DNA of 64,000 nt from Volvariella volvacea V23. Taxonomy: Eukaryota > Basidiomycota > Agaricomycetes > Agaricales > Pluteaceae. The stretch lies in the NCBI GenBank assembly GCA_000349905.1, contig KB722738.1, forward strand, positions 1,873,132 to 1,937,131, given 5' to 3'. The notes beneath the pieces were generated by a model. The model saw only the letters and a list, made by a program, of their open reading frames with translations, was not told the origin of the DNA and made no database searches. This document shows, piece by piece, positions 10,125 to 20,301 of the stretch; the stretch's first letter is position 1, and every line of letters begins with the position of its first letter. A program made the translations under genes and the position numbers.

Positions 10125-13100
10125 ATGTACCCCTCCGTAAAACGCAAGCTTGCAACAACCATCCGACCACTCCAAAAGAACGTTACTTATGGCTTGCAGC
10201 AATCCCATCGCCGGAGTATCATAGAGCAACGCACGTCAAGGCCCTACCATCGACAGCACTCAACTTTCCTAGTTTCAGGTTCATTAAGAAGACGTTACGC
10301 AGTACCTCAATCTACTGCCACACTCCGACACATTCACGCAAGGGCAATTTCGTACTCTTCTACTTTCCGATTCGTTGCTCGAGCATTTCGCGTGCCAATT
10401 GCTGCTACTGCCGTCGGTGGAGGTGGTCTCACGTATGCAAACTATAAATACGAAGGTGCGCTTGAGTTGTGCATGTCCTCCAGGATTGAACTGAAGCACG
10501 GATTGTCTTGCAGAATTCAGACGAACGACTGATGGTTGGATTAATGGTGCGAAGGATGCAGCCCAAGGGATATTAACCTCTGCCACCGAAAATATGAAGG
10601 CGATACAAGAACGAGTCTCTCAGGTTCAATTGCCCGAGATTCAACTACCAGAAGTTCAGTTGCCTGAGCCTCCACCGTTCTTGCAAGAGTTGAAGAACCT
10701 CTTCTCTTCTCTTTCAACCAAGGACAACGGAGAAGGCAGTTCGGAAGGAGATAATGGGCCAGGAGGATCGAACAAGCGTTCTCCAGAGGAAGAGGCTGCT
10801 ATCGCTGCTCTTGTAGCTGCAACTCTGTCATCACCATCCGACTCTGACACCAAGAATGGTCCAATCGATGCGAATGCGCACCAAAATGGTCTCATGCACC
10901 TAACGCGCAAGCTCATTGAAATACGAAGCATGCTACTAAGTATCGACCAGAGTGATGCCCTCAAGCTGCCTAGTATCGTCGTCATTGGGAGCCAGAGTTC
11001 AGGAAAGAGTTCGGTCTTGGAGTCTATTGTCGGGCATGAATTCCTACCAAAGTGTGTTATTCTTTCAACCGTGCAACCGCTTCTTGTACTCATTTGCATA
11101 GGGGCAATAACATGGTCACTCGTCGACCCATCGAGCTCACATTAATACACACACCGGCAGCCCCAGGCAAGGGACCTGTTGAATATGGCGAGTTCCCTGG
11201 CCTCGGCCTTGGCAAAATGACCGACTTCCGGGACATCCAGAAGATCCTCACTGACCTCAACCTCGCCGTTCCGTCTTCAGATGCTGTGTCGAACGATCCC
11301 ATCGACCTGCGTATCTACTCCCCCAATGTCCCCGACCTGACTCTCATCGACCTGCCCGGATATGTCCAAATATCTTCCATGGACCAACCAGAAACACTGA
11401 AAGAGAAGATCTCGGCACTCTGCGACAAATACATTCGGGAGCCGAATATCATCCTGGCGGTATGTGCTGCGGATGTGGATTTGGCAAACTCACCAGCGTT
11501 ACGGGCGAGTAAGAAGGTGGACCCATTAGGGTTGAGAACGCTTGGTGTCGTCACCAAAATGGATTTGGTATCTCCGGAGCAGGGCGCATCCATCCTGTCA
11601 AAAGATCAATACCCTTTGCATCTAGGGTACGTTGGCGTGGTAGCAAAGATAGCTGGAAAGAAGGAAGACAAAAACTCCAGCTCGGCAGCCGTAGTTTCTC
11701 AACGTGGAACAGAAGGCGACTATTTTTCCGCCCACAGAGATGTATTTGGGGGTCAATCCTCGTTGATGACTGGAACGGATACGTTGCGACGGAGGCTGAT
11801 GGAAGTACTAGAATCCTCCATGGCATCATCATTGCATGGGATCACCAACGCCGTACAACTCGAGTTGGAAGAAGCGACATATCAATTCAAAGTGCAGTAC
11901 AACGACCGTCGAATAACCGCCGAATCATACGTAGCAGAAACGATGGACGCACTGAAACACCGCTTCAAAGACGCCACACAACAATTCAAACGACCCCTCA
12001 TCCGGGCTCGTCTAAAGTCCATGCTCGACGAGCGAGTGATGGATATTTTGGAACAACTCTACTGGCTGGATAAGCGCACCGCAGAGCTCGGACAACTGGG
12101 CCAAGATCCCAAAGTCAAGCCCGAAGACGTCGACGCATACTGGAGACACAAACTCGACGCTGCTTCGTCACTGTTGACGAAATCAGGCGTTGGTCGGGAC
12201 TCGACGTCGTTGGTTGCTGATGGATTGAGGGCGCTGATTGATACCATTGCGAGCACGGAGCCGTTTAACCATCACCCTCAAGCAGCTGAGAGGTTGATAC
12301 AATTCTCTCATATGATCCTAAGGGATCGCATCGGTGTTACGTCCGATCAAGTCGAGAATTGCATCAAACCGTACAAATATGACGTCGAGATGGACGAGAG
12401 GGATTGGGAGATGGGTCGTACAAGAGCAATAGAGCAATTTGAGAAGGAGCTGGCGATGTGCGAAAGCAAGCTGAAGGAAATTAGGAATAGAGTTGGTGGT
12501 GGGTGGAGGCTGGGAAGTCTGATACAGTATGTGAAAGGATTGGAGGAGAAGGAGAAGGAGAGGAAGGCTAAGCGGCTGGAGAACCCAGATGCGGATGTGC
12601 CTGGCGACGATCCTGCAAGCGCAGAATCGTACAAGTATGCACCAGGACAGCTCGTAGATGGTAAGTTCATATTCTAGTATTGTAGGGTTCACTGATCGGC
12701 TGTCCTTAGCCCGGCAAGCAATGTTATATGGAGAGAGACTGTCGATCCTCAAGTTGCGAATTGCAGCGCTGAAGTCCAAACGCTGTCGAGGAGGACCTGG
12801 AAACGATGTCCTGTGTCCAGAAGCCTTCCTAAACGTGGTAGCGGATAAACTGGCGTACACCTCTGCCATGTTCATCAACATTGAGTTGCTCGAGCAGTTC
12901 TTTTACCAGGTATGGACATCTGTTCCTTGAAAAATTGCCTTATTTCTCACAAGCGAATGAAGTTCCCTCGTGAAATCGACTCGCGGTTGTTGTACGACGT
13001 CGACCGAAGTGAGATGGTTGCGTTTGCCCGACAAAACCCAGCTGTGAGACGACATCTAGACCTACAGGAACGCAAGGACAAACTCGAGGAGGTATGGAGT

Positions 13101-13236
13101 AATCACTCTTCGCTTGACCAAGTCATATTCAACGCGACTCTTTCAGGTGATGAAGCAACTTAACAGTCTGTCGACACTTCGAACAGATCCACAACCGGCA
13201 TCTCGTAGGCATAGAGGGTTATTCAACATTTTCTAA
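10125..13236 (+). CDS. MGM1: Mitochondrial dynamin-like GTPase Mgm1/OPA1
   Basis: Large GTPase of the mitochondrial inner membrane that drives inner-membrane fusion and cristae maintenance. Seen: an N-terminus rich in Arg, Ser and Thr and poor in acids (targeting presequence); a hydrophobic segment around [17 protein letters not shown]; a low-complexity linker with repeated QLPE units; then the dynamin GTPase domain with G1 GSQSSGKSS (split just after by an intron at about 11053-11101), G2-region [14 protein letters not shown]3 DLPG and G4 TKMD. The helical middle and effector-like regions follow. The last exons give [18 protein letters not shown] and end GLFNIF with TAA at 13234-13236. About six introns. 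The length (about 920 residues) fits the family. The rhomboid cleavage site cannot be located with certainty by eye. Confidence 0.95.
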
Positions 13237-13485
13237 TCGACCAACCCCGCTCTCTTTTCGTCGTCATCTCGTTGCTGTGTTTGGGATCACATTTTTTTGC
13301 ATACATACCGGCCCGTTCCGTCATATAGTTACTCTCAAAGTACATATCCCCACCTCAATAATATCATTCAACTTTATCAGAAGCGAACCATGCAGATAAG
13401 ATGGTCATGCATTGCTAGGTAGGGGACACCAGGAATAAAAACATGCGGTATATCGGTATCGAGTCGTATCTAGGTGTGAAGACAT

Positions 13486-14112
13486 TCAAAGCTTGGCTTT
13501 TGCGTTCTGCAGGCGTCCACATCAGCTGCACGAAATGGCACAGCACAGTGAATGCACACGAACCTTGAGAACACCATCGAGTTTGGTGGCCAACATGATG
13601 TTACCCTTGGTCTTCAGCTTGCCTGTCATGAAGGCCTTCTGTCCGTTGAGCTGTATACGAGGGCATCCACATGAGCGGTTCCTCATCAGCCGCAGATACA
13701 AGACAAAACCCTACCTTGCCAGAAGCCAACTCGGCCAAAGTATCGTCAGAGAGGATGATGGTGACGTCTGCCTTTGGCTTTGCACTGCCTTTGTAAACGG
13801 TCCCAGTCTTCTTCAAATCAATGGTCCATGTCGCTGTCTCCTTTTTGTCGTTTGAGACTTGAAGCTCAAAAATACCGTTGGTCTACACATCACACGACGT
13901 AAGTTATCAAGTTATTTGATGGGCGAGGCCGGAGACGTGCGACTACATACCTTTTTTATTTGTGCTTGCTTCTCCTGGTCGCTCAGTTTTGAGAATGAAG
14001 CGTCAAGCGAGGAAATGAGATCGGATGCCTGACGTTTGAGATTAGATTCAGAAAGACGTTTAACCGAAGTAGATTGGCATACCTTGAATCCAGGGACCTT
14101 GATGTCGGACAT
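13486..14112 (-). CDS. SCP2-domain sterol/lipid carrier protein, probably peroxisomal
   Basis: Small sterol-carrier-protein-2 fold protein that binds fatty acyl chains or sterols in a hydrophobic tunnel; related yeast proteins (POX18 type) are peroxisomal. Seen: start MSDIKVPGFK (CAT at 14110-14112); then DLISSLDASFSKLSDQEK; TNGIFELQVSNDKKETATWT; DLKKTGTVYKGSAKPKADVTI; LSDDTLAELASGK; LNGQKAFMTGKLKTKGN; and KLDGVLK. These follow the canonical SCP2 order in about 127 residues. The last short exon, after an acceptor at about 13506, reads NAKAKL before the stop at 13486-13488. The C-terminal AKL is an acceptable PTS1 peroxisomal signal. Four or so short introns separate the exons. It is convergent with MGM1, with only about 250 bases between stops. 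Confidence 0.9.
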
Positions 14113-15269
14113 TGCGATACACGAGAGCAAGAACCAATGAGACTATATGAGAACAAGAGACTGGGTGGTGTTCAAGCGCGTATTTAAGCTTGAGAGTGTG
14201 GGACTGGGAGTGAGAACGCGGGAAAGAGCAGCGCAGGGCGGGTACACAAACCTGCACTTTCATATGATTTTCTCCCAATCCAGCGGCTTGGGGAATTCAA
14301 TCACGCTACAACTTTGGGCGCTCATGTGACCCAATGGTCCTCGACGCGCGCAATGCGTCAACACTGCCAAGGACCATCGCGCCTTGGTCCTTATGTCTCC
14401 AGAATCGTGATTCAGGGTCCGGATAAGTGCCATAGTGCGGGCCGGCAACTTTAGTCCACATTCTCCAAGCCTGCATTGTGCTAGGTATATCCGTCCACGT
14501 TGGTACCACGTTTCCATCGAGAGACACCGCAAGTGCACGAGAGTGCGGGCTAGCCTGACGGCATCTAGATCAGAGCCACGTTCGTTGTGTCAATCAGCCG
14601 TCAGGATCTCAGTTTTGCATGGCTCCAGGTATGTGGTCTGCGCCTCCCCCGGCACTGTCCATGACTGGTTACGGCGTAACACCTGGTCTGCCATTCTTCC
14701 AGCTTCTTCGCAGTTCCCGTAGCCTTCTATAAGGGAAGGGAATTGGGTTGCGAAGCGTCGGCGATTAGGACTCCACAATTCGAACCCAAGACATCACAAC
14801 GCCGAAAGCCTCAATAGCTCCGGTCACGTTCGAGCGGTCTTTGCCTTGCAGCGGTGCTGTGGCTCTAGGACGCCTGGGACTCGGCGACTTTGCCATGTTC
14901 ACACAGACTCGTACGAACGTTTGAGGCGCAGGATAGGGATTGAGTAGCAAAGTCTCAGGAGACGGCATCACGAGCCAATGACAAAGGGTCCGCCACATTG
15001 GTCCATAAAAGGGATTCTGGGTGTCACACATTTCTCATTCCATCAGGCACAGAGCCTAAAGGTCCCCAACCGCGAGACAAACATCAGCACAGGTCCCCCA
15101 CTTTGACGTCCTCTTTTAACGCCCTCCCAGCCACTTTATCCTCCTCAAAGCGCTCTCCCGAAGCCAATCCCGGAAGAACCGCTCATTTAGCCATCTTGAC
15201 GACCCCACTTCATTTGCCCATCGCCACGAGCTCCCCTCCACCGCCGCAACCGCATCCCATCACATACCA
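14113..15269. other. Intergenic, possible unrecognised minus-strand coding segments
   Basis: About 1.15 kb between the SCP2 and MAF1 starts (divergent promoters). Three minus-strand open stretches follow each other (15031-14765, 14778-14590, 14538-14306), and one reads AWRMWTKVAGPHYGTYPDPE. I recognise no family. They may be the 5' leaders of the flanking genes or chance open frames. The last 250 bases before MAF1 are pyrimidine-rich, as is usual before a fungal start. Confidence 0.3.
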
Positions 15270-16400
15270 ATGAAATACATCGAAAACCCGGCGCTTTCCC
15301 GACTGGCCGACTCTCTCACACACGAGGGGCCCGAGTGCTCCGTCCACACTCGCATGGAGGCCTACAGCTGCAAGAACATCAAACGAGACAAGAAGCTTTT
15401 CAAAGCCCTCGAACACGCCTATCAAGACGAAATCTCCAATTCTCCTCCCCTGCCCTCATGGCTTGCATTGGAGCAAGAAGCGGAAATGACCCCATTCGGT
15501 CCAATCGACAAGCATGCGTCACGCAAGACGCTTTACCTTCTCATCGCCACTTTGAACATTGCCTTCCCAGACCACGAGTTCTCCGACGTCCGCCCCTCAC
15601 ACTTTAATAAGGAGGAAAGCGGCGCCAGCGTTCTCAATGCTCTTAGCAACACCTTGATCGCACCCCATAGATCAGGCGTAGCAGCCCCTAGGACCTATTC
15701 ATTCTATCCTCCCACTTCTCCCGACTTCTTCCCTTCATCCGTCCCAACCTCTTCTTCACCCTATAATCAGATTATTCACAGCCCCTTCACTCCGCCACCC
15801 ATAGTAACCGGCACCCATCCGAGTTTGTTCAAACTCGTGGACGATGTCATTGGTCTATCAGACTGTGAAGTCTACTCCTACACACCAGAAATCGATGCCG
15901 ATCCCCATGCAAACGATTTTTCTGATGACGAGGAGGACATTGTTTCAGATGAAGAGGGTGAATCATCCACCGACGAGGATGTCACCTTTGAATTCGACAA
16001 TTATGACATTGACGAGGTATCCCCAGAACGGGGCAAGAGTATAAGATCCACCGGACCTGCCCACATACCTCGATCATTTTCTAGGGCCACAAGGGGTTAC
16101 CAAGAGGGAGACGACGACTTTTTGGACTCAGTAGCCCACTCTCCTCTGAAGAGACGACGAGGGGCGCTGCTCTGGTCCTCCCACTGGTTCTTCCTGAACC
16201 GCAAATTGAAACGAATATTGTACATATCCGTCTGGGCTCATTCACGAGGCATGGGGCGAATATGGGATAGTGACAGATACGATTTGGGTTATCACTTCAG
16301 TGAAGATGACAGGACCTTGAAATCGGAGAGGTTTCATGCATGGGAAGGTGCCGTGGGAGCTGGGGCTCGTGCAATGGGCCTCAAGGCTTCCTCTATGTAA
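15270..16400 (+). CDS. MAF1: MAF1, repressor of RNA polymerase III
   Basis: Conserved negative regulator that binds Pol III under nutrient or stress signals and stops tRNA and 5S synthesis. Seen in one uninterrupted 376-residue frame: the N-terminal A-box (MKYIENPALSRL, then MEAYSCKNIKRDKKLFKALE), the B-region TLYLLIATLNIAFPDHEFSD with PSHF, a Ser/Pro-rich linker (likely phosphoregulated in family members), a strongly acidic stretch, and the C-box WSSHWFFLNRKLKRILYI followed by the aromatic WAHSRG. The A-box and C-box halves are joined by a long unstructured insert, as in other fungi. The lack of an intron is unusual for this window. The ATG at 15270 is the first Met of the conserved domain. 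Confidence 0.96.
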   Translation: MKYIENPALSRLADSLTHEGPECSVHTRMEAYSCKNIKRDKKLFKALEHAYQDEISNSPPLPSWLALEQEAEMTPFGPIDKHASRKTLYLLIATLNIAFPDHEFSDVRPSHFNKEESGASVLNALSNTLIAPHRSGVAAPRTYSFYPPTSPDFFPSSVPTSSSPYNQIIHSPFTPPPIVTGTHPSLFKLVDDVIGLSDCEVYSYTPEIDADPHANDFSDDEEDIVSDEEGESSTDEDVTFEFDNYDIDEVSPERGKSIRSTGPAHIPRSFSRATRGYQEGDDDFLDSVAHSPLKRRRGALLWSSHWFFLNRKLKRILYISVWAHSRGMGRIWDSDRYDLGYHFSEDDRTLKSERFHAWEGAVGAGARAMGLKASSM

Positions 16401-17113
16401 GCAAATTTGTGAGTCGTTCAATCACCCCCGCATCAGAAAAAGGAATCTCATTGTACTCACAGGCACCTCGCTGATACCCAGATACCCATATCGCCCTCCT
16501 GCGTCCGCATGCGTATCTTGAATGGTGGCTGGTGCTTCCCACTCTGCTTCCCTAATCCCCGACACTATGCAAATTCACTTTTGCTTCTTTTCCTCGATCG
16601 TTGTACGATTAGCTGTGGTTCTCCTCTTCCTCGTATAGTCTTGGGCTTTGAGATGTTTCTCCAATTCTTGTTCACTACGAATGCTCGATATTTGTCTTGG
16701 ACTCATCTCTCTGGCTCCCCAAATACGATTAGACAATCCGATAATTCGACTCGAAATTCTTACCTAGTATCTTACAAAACTCTTCTTTCTTGCTTATTTC
16801 AATTAGTTTCAAACATACTTGTGTGTTCTTGAAGATGTTCTTGAAGAATACCAAAAGTTCCCTTCGAACAGATAAATTCACCGAGTCATCGTGACGCACG
16901 CCCCAGCGAAAATCTCTCGCCCAAGACAGAGATAACCACCGAGCGTCTCGGTGCCACGAGAAACGATGCAAATCGCACTAGCACATGTTGAAGGCGAGGT
17001 CAAGCAGAAATCGATAAGGATGGGGTAAGGAAACAAAAGTTGAGTGAGCGAGTCACAGATCGATTAGTGGCGCCCGTTGTGGCTTTTTGCCTCCGGCCAG
17101 CTTAGGCGCGTTA

Positions 17114-17164
17114 CACGTGATTATGTTATCTGACGTGATGTGTCACGTCGATGAAGGTCACGTC
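17114..17164. promoter_or_regulatory. Cluster of four ACGTGA / TCACGT elements
   Basis: Four copies of a 6-7 base element in both orientations lie within 51 bases: CACGTGA at 17114, TGACGTGA at 17131, TCACGTC at 17143 and TCACGTC at 17158. Such sequences are E-box/CRE-type targets of bHLH or bZIP factors in fungi. The cluster is about 1.4 kb upstream of the pectate lyase and 0.7 kb after MAF1. Function is an inference. Confidence 0.35.
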
Positions 17165-18521
17165 GTCTAGAATTCAGGGCCTCAAATCCGAGCACACCTC
17201 TTGCACGAGTTTTGATCCTATTCCTACCATTAAGCCGAGCGTGCGCTTTCCAAGGCTGATTCTTTTAATTCCTGAATCCCATGATGAATTGGATCGTCGG
17301 TGCGAGCAATCCACGGCCCGGACGCAGTTGTGTGAATGGTGATAAACACTAGAGGATCCCATGATTTTTGTAAGTAGAATGGTGTGGTCTGAGCCTAAAC
17401 CTTTATTAGGTTTAATTGCAGCCCATCTCACTCATGTCCAGGATTCTCCTCACAGATTTAGCCTTTGTTGGTATAGGCCCGGGTTATTCCACACGAAGAC
17501 CGGATAGCGTCTGTGGACAGTTCGCAGAGCACCCCTGCAAAAATACAACAGATATCTAGGCTACTGCTACTACACACTGTGCCAATGTGACGTAGTGTGG
17601 GTGTTCCCTTGATCAATGGCAAAGCTAGAATGCTGGGACGGCATATGCTATAATGGCTCTCATTCTTGGGAATTTGGGAAGGATATCGTCTGGTTCCCAG
17701 GAATTTTCTAATACCCAGACATTGGAGGATAGGAAAAATCCACACGGGTGCTCCGGGACGGCATCTGATTGATTTTTGTTGTGTAGGCGACACTCAGTGT
17801 CTCTAGGCGGTATCGCCTATCTCAGAGTACACGGAGAATCGGTCAATGAATAGCTTTAAGGAAATCATCAAGTAAGGCCGGTTTTCACATCATATTGCAG
17901 TGCCGGCATTTATCCACGGTCTTGCAGAAACTGAATGGCGATGGAATACTACCAGACAGCTACTCACTCTCAACGATAGAAGGGCTATGTTGTCACCACA
18001 CGGAACAGTGATTCTCGGACCTGTTAATCTGGTAATCAAAATTCCTTTCTCAAATCACTAAAATCTACTTTCCCCGCAAAGAACTCCAGAATTTCTCCGA
18101 TAAACGATAACCTTTTCATCTGGGTTATGCCAGGATCATCCGAATCCCTGACGCATCGCTATAGCCACGTCCAGCCCTCCTACAGCGGCCCGTACGGAAA
18201 TATTCCCTGGAGGCATAAGCAACGCATGAATTTGATGGCTTTGAATTAAAGGTTATGAATTCCTTATTTGCTTCTGCCGTAAGCCAGGCCGCAATTCAAA
18301 CGCGAATGCATGTGACTGAACGTGCACACTGGAGTTGCGATTCTCGAATGCTTGGTCGTTGTCAACTGGAATTCTGTTGGTTAGCGATGAGTGGTATGCA
18401 TGCGGGCCGTGCGGTATCCGTGCCTCCGCAGATTCAGCGATCATTCATGCCAAGTGCTTGAGGGGCACAACCATTGCATTCATTGAAGCCATTGCTACGC
18501 AGCAGTGCAGGGTGAATGCAG

Positions 18522-18528
18522 TATATAA
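18522..18528 (+). promoter_or_regulatory. TATA box of the first pectate lyase gene
   Basis: TATATAA lies 61 bases upstream of the pectate lyase ATG at 18589, a plausible core promoter distance. Confidence 0.5.
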
Positions 18529-18588
18529 GTGCCACCACGTTGAAGACGACGGAACTCAGAGTCTCAGGTTCTCTACTCATACACAACG

Positions 18589-20101
18589 ATGTTCACTGTA
18601 AAACTCTTCTCTCTCGTCCTTTTGAGCGGAATCGCCCTTGCTGAACCGTACGTCAATTTTTGACATCTTCATTTTTAGACCACGGCCGGAAGAAGTTCTT
18701 GCCAACTAAAAATAACACTTGTATAGCATCTTGGAACGTCGTGCGCCAACGAACGTCTTTCCGAACCCGCCTACCACAAGCACCTTGAGCAGAGCAATTG
18801 TTGTCGGAGCCGGGCAAACGTTTACTCCATCTCAACCCTACACCCGATATGACCGCGGCTCCGGAGCCTGCAATGGGCAAGCTGAAGGTGGTGAAGCTGA
18901 TGCTGTATTCATCCTTGAAGAGGGCGCTACTCTCAGCCGCGTCGTTATTGGACCTAACCAAGCTGAAGGTGTTCACTGCCGAGGTATGCTTCTTTTCGTC
19001 TAATATCCGTGTTCATTGACTGACAAGTTTATTTGTGTAGGCTCCTGCACTCTTGATCACGTTTTCTGGGAGGTAAGGGAGCATTCATTGTTGGTTATTG
19101 ATATCAGAAGCCAACCCTGGCATTAGGATGTCTGCGAGGACGCTGTTACTATTAAGCAGACAAGCGGTACTTCGCGCATCAACTATGGTGGAGTACGTGA
19201 CTCCATTCACCTCTGTTTTTAGTGGGTTGAACTGACATGATTTTTAGGCCAAGGTAAGATTCGCGTCTTCTCTTGCGAAGGTCTTTTTCATTTTTTCCTC
19301 GATATGATAGAAAGCCTCGGACAAAGGTGTGGATGATTGCTCTAATCTGACGTGTTGAGTCTGACGAATATTTATTGCTCTAACTAGTTGTTCAACATAA
19401 CGGTGGTGGAACTGTAAGTCTTTCACTATTCTTCAGGCTTGCCGCTTATGTACTCTACGTTGGCAGGTTATCATCAACAATGTAAATAGAATGCGTGTTA
19501 GTTTCTAGTGCGAGACTAACATTCGTCTGCAGTTTTATGTTGAAGACTTCGGCAAGTTGTACCGCAGTGTACGTTCAGTCTTGTATGACTTCAACTCTCC
19601 CTACTCACGCCACTATAGTGCGGAAATTGCAGGACTCAGTATAAGAGGACTGTTCAGGTACGAAAAACTCCGAACTTGCTCCTAATGGCTCTCAGGCTCA
19701 TTACTCATATACCTTTGTACGAACTAGATCAATGACGTCTGGGCTGTAAGGGGATCTGAGCTTGTTGGGATCAATTCGTGAGTCCCGACTAATCTAGCTT
19801 GTTCTAACTGGGTTGACTGAAGCTGCACCAGGAACTATGGAGAGTAAGTATCGTGCAAGCCCCAGACCCACATGCAGTGCTTGACTGGGGATTACACAGC
19901 ACCGCGACCATCCGCCGCACTAGAGCGCAGAGCGTTAGCACTATCTGTCAGAGGTATAACGGCAATAGCAGCGGGTCGGAACCCACCAAGTCTGGCAGCG
20001 GCCCCGACGGTACTGTAAGTGTGCTATTACATGTCCAAGGATGTTTTATTAACTTGGACGGGTAGTACTGCCTATACTCTTCTTCCGATATCACTTCTTA
20101 A
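18589..20101 (+). CDS. Secreted pectate lyase, PL3 family (copy 1)
   Basis: Extracellular enzyme that cleaves polygalacturonate by beta-elimination, using calcium, in a right-handed parallel beta-helix. Seen: a signal peptide (VKLFSLVLLSGIALAEP); a LERR dibasic site that may be a Kex2 site; then the PL3 core: [115 protein letters not shown] and a Cys-ending tail. These are family-typical, with many short introns, several flanking exons of only a few codons. The ATG at 18589 begins the signal peptide, and the stop TAA is at 20099-20101 after a final exon YCLYSSSDITS. It is a close paralogue of the gene at 23378-24932. Confidence 0.93.
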
Positions 20102-20301
20102 ATTCTTCGAGACCAACACGAAGTGGGTCACAACCAGGTGAACTGTGCACGGTGTTGGCTAGTTACAATGATTTTATGTAGTTGAATGTATATGCTGGAG
20201 TGTATTTCAAGTTATTTCACTACGACCTTGGTGCCTAACACAGCCAAACTTATGATACCGGGTGAGCTTTTCTTCAGCCACAGGCATCATAACGCGTCAA
20301 T

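Larger units (their letters stand above)
16401..18588. other. Long intergenic region
   Basis: About 2.2 kb between MAF1 and the first pectate lyase. The open stretches here have no family similarity and odd composition, so I do not call a gene. It contains the MAF1 3' region, a cluster of ACGTGA/TCACGT elements at 17114-17164, and the pectate lyase promoter at its right end. Confidence 0.4.

Noticed and set aside
14765..14790. Sequence near 14777 resembling a tRNA T-loop (GGTTCGAATT)
   Set aside because: The flanking bases do not pair into a T-stem and no cloverleaf forms.
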